Under the pieces are notes generated by a model that was not told the DNA's origin, ran no database searches, and was given only the letters and a program-made list of their open reading frames with translations. From Methanomassiliicoccus sp. UBA345 (GTDB taxonomy: Archaea; Thermoplasmatota; Thermoplasmata; Methanomassiliicoccales; Methanomassiliicoccaceae), in the NCBI GenBank assembly GCA_002504525.1, contig DATD01000035.1, positions 1,511 through 65,510 on the forward strand: a stretch of 64,000 bases of DNA, written 5' to 3'. The position numbers were made by a program, and so were the translations under genes. This document shows, piece after piece, positions 34,132-42,134 of the stretch. Position 1 is the first letter of the stretch. The number at the start of each line of letters is the position of its first letter.

Positions 34132-35289
34132 TCAGGTGACGATCTCGTGGAGGCGGTCCTCTTCCACGGCCCGCCTTACTTCCATCGCCAGCCTTCGTCC
34201 CGTCGACACGTTGGTCCTCCACAGCGAGTTGCCGTAGGCGTGGCCGACGTTCATGTGGACGTTCGTTCCGCCGCCGATGCGCGGCGCGACGTCGTAGATG
34301 TGGAACTTGAGGTCCTTGTCCACGCAGGTCTGCAGGCAGAAGGGGCCGATGATGCCCGGGGAGTAGTGCTCCTCCGCCGCGGCGACGAACTTCTCCGCCA
34401 GCTCGAACGCGCTCTCCAGCAGCGACTCGCGGATGGTGGCGGAGTTATGGCCGCACACCGTGTACTCGGGTATCTGCTGCTGCTCGTTCAGGGTGAGCTG
34501 CTGCGGGGCGGGGATGCGCACATGTCCGTCCAGCGAGCTCTCGAACCTCCAGTCCACGCCGAGGAGCTCGACCCTCTCGCCGCGCTTCTCCAGCGGGGAG
34601 TAGAAGAAGTCCAGGTTGAACACCGGGCCGATGATGTACTCTTCCATCCTCGCCGTGTCGAGGCATTCCTGGTCGATGACGCCCTGCTTCATCAGCGCCT
34701 CGGCCTTCTCCTTGTACTCCTGGTACGACGCGCAGGTGAAGAAGCCCCTCTCCAGCTTCTTCTTGGCGTGGTGCAGCTTGATGATGCTCAACGAGTTGAT
34801 GTCCTTGGGATCGGTGATCTTGCGCGGGGACGGCAGGCCTGCCTTCTCCAGCAGCCAGTAGTAGTCCCTTGGCCCTCCGCGGTCCTCGCTGCGCAGTAGG
34901 TTCCGGGATCCTACCAAGGGGACCATGAAGTCGTTCTCCACCGCATCCATGGACACGTAGGAGGTGAAGGAACGGTTAGGGACGAAGAGAACGTTCTGGG
35001 AGCGAAGCGCCTCCATATTCTTCTTCTTCATGACGTCCTTGAACTTGGGAAGGAGCATCACCTCGTCGACCATTCCCCTGCGGAGCTTCCCCGAGCGGTC
35101 GCGCTGCGTCTTGAAATAACGGGAATACGGAGCGTCCCTTCCCTCCTGGCATACCGCCAGGGTCCGGAAGCCCTCTTCCACGGCACCATCGCAGGTGTCA
35201 AGGGCGGAATGGGAGCCGATCACCCCGATCCTCACCTTGTCAAGGTCATAATACTCTAGCAGTTCGATGACGGCCTTCCTGTCGATCAT
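34132..35289 (-). CDS. purP: PurP-family formate-dependent purine biosynthesis ligase
   Basis: The 385-residue ATP-grasp protein matches PurP, which formylates AICAR with formate and ATP in place of the folate-dependent PurH step. Landmarks are VRIGVIGSHSALDTCDGA, DVMKKKNMEAL, EEYIIGPVFNLDFFYSP, GIIGPFCLQTC and APRIGGGTNVHMNVGHAYG. PurP-like paralogues of uncertain role exist in archaea, so the exact reaction is likely but not certain. It leads a two-gene unit with lplA. Together with purF at the window's far end it shows folate-independent purine synthesis. Confidence 0.87.
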   Translation of the reverse strand: MIDRKAVIELLEYYDLDKVRIGVIGSHSALDTCDGAVEEGFRTLAVCQEGRDAPYSRYFKTQRDRSGKLRRGMVDEVMLLPKFKDVMKKKNMEALRSQNVLFVPNRSFTSYVSMDAVENDFMVPLVGSRNLLRSEDRGGPRDYYWLLEKAGLPSPRKITDPKDINSLSIIKLHHAKKKLERGFFTCASYQEYKEKAEALMKQGVIDQECLDTARMEEYIIGPVFNLDFFYSPLEKRGERVELLGVDWRFESSLDGHVRIPAPQQLTLNEQQQIPEYTVCGHNSATIRESLLESAFELAEKFVAAAEEHYSPGIIGPFCLQTCVDKDLKFHIYDVAPRIGGGTNVHMNVGHAYGNSLWRTNVSTGRRLAMEVRRAVEEDRLHEIVT

Positions 35290-35341
35290 GGACGCTCACT
35301 CGCAACGGGAACGGACTCAAGAGTAAAAGGTTGTTGTTCGC

Positions 35342-36559
35342 TCATCCCAGCCCCATCAACAATATTACCCCTATGAGCGCGAAGGAACCGATCATGTCCA
35401 CCGCCGATGAGGTCAGGGGTATGGAGTGGTCGTCTGGATCAAGATTCAGACGGTAGGTCGCTACGGCCACATAGTAGGCCACGATGTTTAGGAACGTGAC
35501 CGTTATCAGGCCGGCCAGCAGGGTAAGGACCACAATGTCCCACAGGGGCGGCGAGCCCAGCCCCATGATCCACGCCACGGCGTAGGACGATACGCCGACC
35601 AGGGTGAAGACCCACAGTGCGAAGACGTAGATGATGGCGAAGTTCTCCCTTGCCGTCTCCCCGGGCAGCGCCCCTGGCTTCATCTGCCCCATGTGCAGCT
35701 GGGTGGAGAACCGGGAGGTGAGGATGCCCCCCAGGGCGTTGGCGTCCTCCAGGAACGGCGGTATCAGCACCAGCAGCGCGGGGAGGGCCACCAGGCTTTC
35801 CAGCTGGTGGTCTATGGTCAGGCCGGCCACGATATCCAGCACCACGCACAGGGTGAGCACCGGAAAGCTCTGGCGGATCACCCGCCGGACCTCTTTCTCC
35901 CCCTTCCTGAACATCATCGCGGTCAGCGCTATGGTGGCGACCACGATGATCACGAAGAACGCGTCTATGAGCAGGGACGGAGCGTCCAGCACGATGATGG
36001 CCGCCAAGAACAGCATGGGGAGCGTGATGATGTCCCCCGCCGCAGTGATGAGCGGCGCGGAGATATTGTCGACGTCCCAGTTCCTCTCGAAGCCGGTCTT
36101 TGCCACGATCACGTTGATGACGAACAGGACCAGTCCCGCGAGCACTCCTCCCAGCACCGAGATGAAGACGAAGTCCTGCATCGAGATGCTCGGCACCCCG
36201 AAGGCCTCCGCCACTACCTTGGCCAGGACGCCCATGAGGAGGGACATGATCAAGGTGAGCAGCAGGGACGACTCCATGTTCTGGCGCAGAATGGAGCGGG
36301 GGCGGAAGGAGACCTCGAAGGTCCCGATGTGCATCGCCGTGCCCAGACGGCTTCCCAGCGCCCCGAATATGTTGCCCCTCATCCCGATGGCCGGTGGTAT
36401 CAGGATCATCAGGCCGGGAAGCAGTTCCAGAGTGTTGGTCATGAAGCCCAGCGTAGCTCCTGCCAGCAGATCGCCTAGGGAGGAGATCATCAGAGCGACC
36501 AGACCGAGGGAGAACACCGACCTGTTCCTAGAAAAGAAAGTGCGCGTCCTCCCAGGCAT
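35342..36559 (-). CDS. Two-domain MgtE/SLC41-like divalent cation transporter
   Basis: The 405-residue membrane protein is a tandem repeat of the MgtE channel domain. The first copy has LPGLMILIPPAIGMRGNIFGALGS and the second LPALLVLIPPFLEDANALGGILTS, each followed by several hydrophobic helices. This is the layout of SLC41-type Mg2+ transporters. The cytoplasmic N and CBS domains of bacterial MgtE are missing, so regulation must come from elsewhere. The divergent PhoU-RCK_C pair is the likely source. ATG 36559 is chosen because GGGTGATGG precedes it; ATG 36565 and GTG 36568 are alternatives. Confidence 0.87.
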   Translation of the reverse strand: MPGRTRTFFSRNRSVFSLGLVALMISSLGDLLAGATLGFMTNTLELLPGLMILIPPAIGMRGNIFGALGSRLGTAMHIGTFEVSFRPRSILRQNMESSLLLTLIMSLLMGVLAKVVAEAFGVPSISMQDFVFISVLGGVLAGLVLFVINVIVAKTGFERNWDVDNISAPLITAAGDIITLPMLFLAAIIVLDAPSLLIDAFFVIIVVATIALTAMMFRKGEKEVRRVIRQSFPVLTLCVVLDIVAGLTIDHQLESLVALPALLVLIPPFLEDANALGGILTSRFSTQLHMGQMKPGALPGETARENFAIIYVFALWVFTLVGVSSYAVAWIMGLGSPPLWDIVVLTLLAGLITVTFLNIVAYYVAVATYRLNLDPDDHSIPLTSSAVDMIGSFALIGVILLMGLG

Positions 36560-36593
36560 AACCATCACCCTGCCCCGGTAGCCCGCCCCGGCT

Positions 36594-36648
36594 ATTTTTA
36601 TTTTAGTCAGGGGGCCTTGTAGGGAAGGCTTCCCTAATTTAAATATAT
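36594..36648. promoter_or_regulatory. Divergent promoters with a 15-bp palindrome
   Basis: AAAATAAAAATAG on the minus strand (36594-36606) is the TATA region of the MgtE-like gene. ATTTAAATATAT (36637-36648) is that of the PhoU-RCK_C pair. Between them AGGGAAG-G-CTTCCCT (36621-36635) is a perfect palindrome ending two bases before the second TATA box. A regulator bound there could control both sides. Confidence 0.55.
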
Positions 36649-36742
36649 GGCATCAGGCAATTATCCGGCCGGAGGGGCGTCCTGCCCGGATAGTAATGGG
36701 TAATAGTCCAAGACATCGGTTCCATGATCGCAGGGTCCTTAT

Positions 36743-36765
36743 CTCCTTCCGTTCGATGCAAGGAG
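36743..36765 (+). promoter_or_regulatory. Possible ribosome-site-masking hairpin in the PhoU-RCK_C leader
   Basis: CTCCTT (36743-36748) is complementary to AAGGAG (36760-36765), which is the core of the ribosome site for the ATG at 36775. The 11-base loop allows a hairpin that would hide the site. The predicted leader is about 105 bases, long for this window. Confidence 0.35.
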
Positions 36766-36774
36766 GGGGATCAC

Positions 36775-37395
36775 ATGCGGTCTGATGAGATGGGCGAAGA
36801 AGGGCAATACACTGTCCGAGAGCTTCTTACTGAGATTAAGGACATCTCCGAGGTCGTGGTGGACCTCGCTTACGCATCGCTCATCTTCGATAGCCAGGAG
36901 ATCGGCCAGGAGGTCAAGCACCTGGAGTCCCGGGTGGCCCTGCTGAACCATGAGATCAAGATACGCGCCATGCTGGCCGCCCGCAACAAGGGCGATGCCG
37001 CCATGCTGTCCGGCCTGCTGGAGGTCGCCGAGGCCGCCGCCACCATCTCCCGCGCGGCAGGGGACATGGTCGATCTGTTGGAGATCGGCCCGTCGCCGAC
37101 TCCCTTCCTCTCGTTCGTTCTGAAGAACGCGGAGGAGAAGATCCACCTCCTGACGCTGTCGGAGAGGTCGGACATGAAGGGCCGCACCATAGAGGACATG
37201 AGCGTGGAGGCGGAGACGGGCATGCGCATCATCGCCGTCAAGAGGGGCATCCGTTGGATCTACGATCCTGAAGAGAGCCTCCGCCTGAAGGAGGGCGACG
37301 TGCTCATCGTCAGGGGCACCGAGGATGGCTACGAGCGGCTGAAGCGGTTCGCCGCAGGGGAGGAGAAGTGGCCAGAGTATCCGGAGGATGAGTGA
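36775..37395 (+). CDS. PhoU-like/RCK_C (TrkA-C) regulatory protein 1
   Basis: The 206-residue protein has an N-terminal helical PhoU-like part (LLTEIKDISEVVVDLAYASLIF, about 15-115). A C-terminal RCK_C domain follows (about 120-205), with MKGRTIEDMSVEAETGMRIIAVKRG and LKEGDVLIVRGTEDGYERL. RCK_C domains bind small ligands and gate cation transporters. No nucleotide-binding RCK_N half is present. ATG 36775 has a strong GGAGGGGGATC site; an in-frame upstream ATG (36724) lacks one. It lies opposite the MgtE-like gene and overlaps the start region of its paralogue, so the three probably work together. Confidence 0.82.
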   Translation: MRSDEMGEEGQYTVRELLTEIKDISEVVVDLAYASLIFDSQEIGQEVKHLESRVALLNHEIKIRAMLAARNKGDAAMLSGLLEVAEAAATISRAAGDMVDLLEIGPSPTPFLSFVLKNAEEKIHLLTLSERSDMKGRTIEDMSVEAETGMRIIAVKRGIRWIYDPEESLRLKEGDVLIVRGTEDGYERLKRFAAGEEKWPEYPEDE

Positions 37396-37397
37396 AC

Positions 37398-37988
37398 ATG
37401 GGCCTACTGGAAGACATGCTGCTTGAGATCAAGGACACCTCCGAACTGATGGTCGACCTGGCCTACTCATCGCTGCTGTATGGCAACCAAGAGATCGCCG
37501 AGGAGGTCATACAGCTCCACGGGCGCATGGATGAGCTGGGGGACGAGATAGAGGAGCTGGCGATCAAGCGGGCCATCGAGGACCGTGACTCGCCCAAGGC
37601 GCTCGCGACCATCCGCATGTCAAAATCGGTGCGGGACATCTCGTACGCGGCGCTCAAGATTGCCGAGGTGGTGCGTTCGGAGCAGCCACTTCATCCTGTC
37701 ATCGAGCTATCCCTCCGGGATTCGGATGTCATCATAACCACGGCGACCGTCCACCCCTCGTCCGATCTGGCGGGAAGCACCCTGGGGTCGGTACGATTGG
37801 CCACCAACAGCGGTATGTACCTCATCGCCATCCGCCGCGGACGGCGCTACATCTACGGGCCGGACCGCGACACGCTGATGATGGAGGGCGACCTGATGTT
37901 CGCGAGGGGGCCGCTGGACGGCGAGCAGTACTTCAGGGAGCTTGCTGCCGGAGAGGAGCATCTGGAAGCGAAGGACCTGTTGAGATAG
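37398..37988 (+). CDS. PhoU-like/RCK_C (TrkA-C) regulatory protein 2
   Basis: The 196-residue paralogue of the preceding gene shares MLLEIKDTSELMVDLAYSSLLYG at the start and an RCK_C end (LAGSTLGSVRLATNSGMYLIAIRRG, MMEGDLMFARGPLDG). The two are likely to form a hetero-oligomer that senses a ligand and controls the MgtE-like transporter. ATG 37398 follows GGAGGATGAG from the end of gene 1, and a GTG at 37392 overlaps its stop. It ends in TAG, 15 bases before tRNA-Gln. Confidence 0.82.
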   Translation: MGLLEDMLLEIKDTSELMVDLAYSSLLYGNQEIAEEVIQLHGRMDELGDEIEELAIKRAIEDRDSPKALATIRMSKSVRDISYAALKIAEVVRSEQPLHPVIELSLRDSDVIITTATVHPSSDLAGSTLGSVRLATNSGMYLIAIRRGRRYIYGPDRDTLMMEGDLMFARGPLDGEQYFRELAAGEEHLEAKDLLR

Positions 37989-38002
37989 AAGATTAGAAGA
38001 AG

Positions 38003-38076
38003 TAGCCCCGGGCAGATTCGAACTGCCGTCGCGGGATCCAGAGTCCCACATGATTGACCGCTACACTACGGGGCTG
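38003..38076 (-). tRNA. tRNA-Gln (anticodon CTG)
   Basis: On the minus strand AGCCCCG pairs with CGGGGCT. The anticodon loop is CTCTGGA with anticodon CTG, and the T arm is GGCAG-TTCGAAT-CTGCC. No CCA is encoded and no intron is seen. It lies between convergent genes. Confidence 0.93.
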
Positions 38077-38154
38077 TGTGAATGCCTGGAAACTGCTACT
38101 GTGTTTTAAATGTTTTGTTCGGGAGGGTGCAAAAGCACCCTCCCCGATGCCGGC

Positions 38155-38793
38155 TTACCTCTTGAACCCGCGAATGGCGTCGACGATGCGCCGATATACC
38201 TCGTCGATGCTGCCCCGCCCATCGACCTTGATCAGGACGCCGCGCTCGCCATAGAGGCCAGTCAGGGGTTCGGTCCTCTCATGGTACACCCGGAGCCTCT
38301 CCCGCACCGTCTCCTCTGAGTCGTCGGTCCTCTGGTACAGCTCGCCGCTGCACTTGTCGCATACGCCCTCGACTTTGGACGGCTTCGCCGCCAGGTGGTA
38401 GACCTCGCCGCACTGCCGGCAGCTGCGCCGCTTGGCGATGCGGTCGACGATCATGTCCTCGTCCACATCCAGCTCCACGGCGATGTCCACGCCGGTGACG
38501 GTGTCGAGCATCTTGGCCTGCTCCAGGTTGCGCGGGAAGCCATCCAGGAGGAAGCCCCCGCGGAGCCCCTTCAGCTTCTCATTGATGAGACCGATGACCA
38601 GCTCGTCCGGTACCAGCTTCCCGGCGTCCATGTATCCCTTGGCCTCCGCTCCCAACGCGGTGTTGTCCCTGACAGCCTGGCGAAGGAGATCGCCGGTGGA
38701 GATGAGGGTCAAGTCAAGCTCTTCGCACAGCCTCTTGGCCTGGGTCCCCTTTCCCGAACCCGGGGCACCCAGAAGAACGATCCTGGCGTCCAT
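38155..38793 (-). CDS. adk: Adenylate kinase with zinc-type lid
   Basis: The enzyme converts AMP and ATP to two ADP. The 212-residue protein is of the long bacterial type, with GAPGSGKGTQAKRLCEEL at the P-loop, LLDGFPRNLEQA, and a lid with CRQC and CDKC as four zinc ligands. Many archaea instead use an unrelated short adenylate kinase, so this form is a lineage clue that fits Thermoplasmata. Confidence 0.95.
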   Translation of the reverse strand: MDARIVLLGAPGSGKGTQAKRLCEELDLTLISTGDLLRQAVRDNTALGAEAKGYMDAGKLVPDELVIGLINEKLKGLRGGFLLDGFPRNLEQAKMLDTVTGVDIAVELDVDEDMIVDRIAKRRSCRQCGEVYHLAAKPSKVEGVCDKCSGELYQRTDDSEETVRERLRVYHERTEPLTGLYGERGVLIKVDGRGSIDEVYRRIVDAIRGFKR

Positions 38794-38889
38794 GTAGTGT
38801 TCGTATGTCCTTCACATTTATGACCTTTTAGCTAGGCTACGTTATTTATCTGCCGCCGCGCTCTTCCCTCCTGGAGCGTGGCAGGAGAT

Positions 38890-39420
38890 ATGATTGACGG
38901 AGAGGGGATAGAGCTTCGCGCCCTCCAGACCGATGATGTCTGGCTCATGTACAAGTGGTACAACGACGCCCGGGTCATGGATGACATGGCGTCGCCTCAG
39001 GAGCTGTTCGCCCCGTCCATCGAGGAGGTGAGGCGCTCTCTGGAGCGGTCTGTCGGTTCGTCGAGAGAGCGATATTTCATCGTCCAATTCGCGGGGGGAA
39101 GGGCGCTGGGTTTCGTTTCGCTCACGTCCATCGACGTACGCAACGCCTCTGCCGAGCTGACCGCGGTCATCGGAGAGACCGAGGAGTGGGGCAAAGGCGT
39201 TGGAAGGGAGGCCACCATGCGGGTGGTGAAGTACGCCTTCGATGTCCTCAACCTGCATCGCATCCACCTACGGGTGGCTGAGCACAACCCCCGGGCCATC
39301 GCATGCTTCGAGGCCAGCGGCTTCGTGCGCGAGGGTACGCTGCGCGACGATCACTATCACAAGGGCGCATACCGCTCCAGCCACATCATGGGCGTGCTGA
39401 GGGACGAGGGCTCAACATGA
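38890..39420 (+). CDS. RimJ/RimL-type GNAT acetyltransferase 1
   Basis: The 176-residue protein has a GNAT core of the RimJ type: IELRALQTDDVWLMYKWYND, a loop EEWGKGVGREATMRVVKYAF, then NLHRIHLRVAEHNPRAIACF and EASGFVREGTLRD. ATG 38890 follows GGAGAT. Its stop overlaps the next gene (ATGA), so it forms a translationally coupled pair with a paralogue. The substrate is unknown. An amino sugar is possible given the glycosyltransferase two genes on. Confidence 0.83.
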   Translation: MIDGEGIELRALQTDDVWLMYKWYNDARVMDDMASPQELFAPSIEEVRRSLERSVGSSRERYFIVQFAGGRALGFVSLTSIDVRNASAELTAVIGETEEWGKGVGREATMRVVKYAFDVLNLHRIHLRVAEHNPRAIACFEASGFVREGTLRDDHYHKGAYRSSHIMGVLRDEGST

Positions 39421-39935
39421 TCGAGGGAGAGCTGGTCCGCCTGAGGGCGCTGGAGCGCTCCGACCTGCCCGCAGTGGTGCGATGGATGAACGACCCTGAG
39501 GTGACGAAGTACCTGCTGTCAGCTCCCCTGTACGGCCTGGAGGAGATGGAGCAGTGGTATAACGACCACCGCGGCAGCGACGACCGGTTGCTGGCGATGC
39601 TCGATGAGAGAGGCGAGATGGTCGGGTATTGTGGGATCACCAGGCTGGAATGGGAGGAGCGCCGGTGCAACCTGTGGCTGATCATAGGGGAGCGGAACGC
39701 CTGGAACCATGGCTACGGCACTGACACTGTCAGAACGATGCTCCGGTACCTGTTCGAGGAGGTGAACCTCCATCGCGTGTACCTCACCGTGGACGAGGAG
39801 AACCGCCGCGCCATTGGCGTTTACGAACGCTGCGGCTTCCGTCGGGAAGGTGTCGGCCGCAGCGCCCGGTTCAAGAACGGGCGCTACCGGAACGACGTGA
39901 CCATGGCGGTGCTGAGAGAGGAGTGGAATCCTTGA
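39417..39935 (+). CDS. RimJ/RimL-type GNAT acetyltransferase 2
   Basis: The 172-residue paralogue of the preceding gene has LVRLRALERSDLPAVVRWMND, the loop NAWNHGYGTDTVRTMLRYLF and NLHRVYLTVDEENRRAIGVYE. The start overlaps the upstream stop (ATGA) and its own end overlaps the glycosyltransferase start, so the three are one operon. The two GNATs probably act on different acceptors in one pathway. Confidence 0.83.
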   Translation: MIEGELVRLRALERSDLPAVVRWMNDPEVTKYLLSAPLYGLEEMEQWYNDHRGSDDRLLAMLDERGEMVGYCGITRLEWEERRCNLWLIIGERNAWNHGYGTDTVRTMLRYLFEEVNLHRVYLTVDEENRRAIGVYERCGFRREGVGRSARFKNGRYRNDVTMAVLREEWNP

Positions 39936-40969
39936 AAGCCCCGGTCCGGGTGATGCTCTGTCCCGCTTCATCAGGCCCCTACCTTGAGAATTTGGCCCGG
40001 GAGCTGCAGGCGCAGGGCGCCGAGGTCTCGTTCGTCCCCTGGTTCGGCAAGCAGACCCCTTACTCAGTGGCCCGCCTACTGTGGCTTCGCCTCCGGGGCT
40101 ATCGGCTGCTTCACATCAACTGGATGCCCTTCAACCACTGCTGGCAGCTCCGCCTGGTCACCAGGCTGACAAAAGCGCTCGGCATCAGGGCGGTATGGAC
40201 GATCCACAATGTCGCGCCTCACAAAATCCAGTTCGGTTCGGAGCAGCGGGATCGAGCGGCCATGCGACAGATGTTCACATGGGCCGATCGGGGCGTCGTG
40301 CATAGCGCCAGGACGAGGGAGGCGCTGAGGGACCTGTACGGAGACGATCTTCCGTTGAACGTCATTCATCACGGCAGCTATGCCGACCGGGTGGAATTGC
40401 TCGATCCCGTCGAGGCCAGGAGGGAGCTGGGAGTCCCCGAGGATCGGTTCGCGGTGCTAATGCTCGGTCCGAACCGCTGGAACAAGGGGGTCCGGGCGTA
40501 TCTCGAGGCGGTCTCGAAGCTCCCCGATGATTTCATCGGCATTGTGGCGGGGGCTTGCCCGGACCCCGAGGTCCGTCGCCTCGTCCTCCAATACCATGAA
40601 CGGTTTCCAGGCAAGTTCATCGTGGACCTCCGTCGGCTTTCCGACAGTGAGGTGGCCGAGCACTATGCCGCCTCGAACCTCCTTCTCATGCCGTTCGAAT
40701 CGGTCACCACATCGGGAACGGTCATAGAGGCCCTCAGCTATGCCAGGGCGGTCATTACCACAGACAAGGGGGACATGCACGAGTGGGTCCGGGACGGGGA
40801 GACCGGTTTTCTGATCGATTCCGTCGATGAGATCGTTTCCCGACTGAACGCCGTGAGCCGAGCGGAGGCTCGGCGCATGGGCAGGAACGGCCGTGAGCTG
40901 GCGGCCCAGAGGTCCTGGGCCGATTCGGCGGGACAGTATCTCGAGATCTATCGTGACCTTCAGCGATGA
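39923..40969 (+). CDS. Family 4-type GT-B glycosyltransferase
   Basis: The 348-residue protein has a GT-B layout: an acceptor-binding N-half (RGYRLLHINWMPFNHCWQL, VWTIHNVAPHK) and a sugar-nucleotide-binding C-half. The C-half has VLMLGPNRWNKGVRAYLEAV, the E-x7-E-like block in LLMPFESVTTSGTVIEALSY, and GETGFLIDS. It lacks membrane segments and would work at the inner membrane face on glycan or lipid acceptors. GTG 39923 overlaps the upstream gene; TTG 39932 is an alternative with better spacing to GGAG. Confidence 0.85.
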   Translation: MESLKAPVRVMLCPASSGPYLENLARELQAQGAEVSFVPWFGKQTPYSVARLLWLRLRGYRLLHINWMPFNHCWQLRLVTRLTKALGIRAVWTIHNVAPHKIQFGSEQRDRAAMRQMFTWADRGVVHSARTREALRDLYGDDLPLNVIHHGSYADRVELLDPVEARRELGVPEDRFAVLMLGPNRWNKGVRAYLEAVSKLPDDFIGIVAGACPDPEVRRLVLQYHERFPGKFIVDLRRLSDSEVAEHYAASNLLLMPFESVTTSGTVIEALSYARAVITTDKGDMHEWVRDGETGFLIDSVDEIVSRLNAVSRAEARRMGRNGRELAAQRSWADSAGQYLEIYRDLQR

Positions 40970-41082
40970 TGCCCCGTTCCGGCCGTCCCCCTACGGACAA
41001 CACCACCGCGGCGGTGACCTTTTACGGTCAAGAGCATTATGAGCTGTTCCATACATAATCTGGGCCTGCAGGATGTGCGATC

Positions 41083-41478
41083 ATGAAGTTCGAAGAGTTC
41101 ACCAAGGACACCGAGATAAGGGCGTCGGTACGCGAGAAGGAGTACAGCATCGCCAAGGTGCGCTCCCTTCCAAAGATGGGACCAGAGATCTTTGCGGTCA
41201 TGACCGACGGCCATGAGATCACCGTGGTGGCGGAGGCCGGCCACGATCTTGACGTGCTGGAGGAGGAGAAGCCATTTCGCATCATCTCCTTCGACACCGC
41301 CTTGCCGTTCGATCTGATCGGCTTCCTCAGCTACATAACCAAACTGCTGGCCGATCACAATATCTCGCTGTTCGCCATCTCGACGTTCTCGACCGACCAC
41401 ATCCTCATGAAGGAGAAGTTCCTGGAGCGGGCGGTGGAAGTGCTGCGCGACGCCAATGTCCGGATAGAACAGAAGTGA
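41083..41478 (+). CDS. ACT-domain-like regulatory protein
   Basis: The 131-residue protein looks like a pair of ACT or CASTOR-type domains. The C-terminal part is clearest (FRIISFDTALPFDLIGFLSY, LADHNISLFAISTFSTDHIL). ACT domains bind amino acids and control enzymes or transcription. The protein stands alone, with no enzyme domain attached. A possible TATA-like element lies in the 110-bp gap upstream, but I could not place it with confidence. Confidence 0.7.
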   Translation: MKFEEFTKDTEIRASVREKEYSIAKVRSLPKMGPEIFAVMTDGHEITVVAEAGHDLDVLEEEKPFRIISFDTALPFDLIGFLSYITKLLADHNISLFAISTFSTDHILMKEKFLERAVEVLRDANVRIEQK

Positions 41479-41526
41479 AAGGTAAATGGAAGGGTTTTGA
41501 GGCCTGAGGCCTCGTCATGCCCGGGT

Positions 41527-41937
41527 TCAGACCATTCTGCGGCCGCCGTCCCAGGTGGGGCTCTCGTTCCAGACGCAGTCGGGCCTCAGCAGCCAAACGC
41601 CCTTGAGGTCGAACTTCATCGAGGCGAAAGTCTCCTTCATCTGGTCGAACATCGGGCCCGAGGTGAGGTGGTCCTTCACGCTGCACCTGATCTCGTAGGA
41701 CTGCATGCCCTTGCTGACGAGCAGGGATGCCCTGGTCTTCTCCTTCTGGGCCAGCTTAAGGTTCTCTCCACTGGCCTTCATGAAGATCTCCCCCACGAAA
41801 ATGGTCTCTGGATCTATGGCCCCGGAGCCACCGACATTGATCAAGTGTACATCACCATTGCTCGCTCTGGTCCCCAATATCTTGGCGGCGCCCTTGTCGT
41901 TCACAAGGGTCATTACATCCTGTGGAAGTGCTACCAT
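41527..41937 (-). CDS. Pyridoxamine 5'-phosphate oxidase-like flavin-binding protein
   Basis: The 136-residue protein resembles the split-barrel FMN/F420-binding family. It has an N-terminal helix with LVNDKGAAKILGTRASNGDVHLINV, then IFVGEIFMKASGENLKLAQKEKTRASLLVS, the usual strand-helix order of these proteins. The C-terminal third (GVWLLRPDCVWNESPTWDG) is less typical. The bound flavin and reaction are unknown. AAGGAGGTTGATGC lies directly before the ATG, a strong ribosome site, and a TATA-like AGTTATATCC is further upstream. Confidence 0.7.
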   Translation of the reverse strand: MVALPQDVMTLVNDKGAAKILGTRASNGDVHLINVGGSGAIDPETIFVGEIFMKASGENLKLAQKEKTRASLLVSKGMQSYEIRCSVKDHLTSGPMFDQMKETFASMKFDLKGVWLLRPDCVWNESPTWDGGRRMV

Positions 41938-42134
41938 GCATCAACCTCCTTTCTGCCTATTCATGCACGTCAACGGGGATATAACTTTCCATAATTTTTC
42001 TATACCATCATCCTGAATGGGTACGGACGCGGTGATGCGATTTCCGTCGCCCTCCGGCTCGGTCGCCTGACATCGGTCTCGTGTTCAGGAGCATGTTTTT
42101 TATCCGCCCCCGCCATGGTGTGAACAGTGATGTC

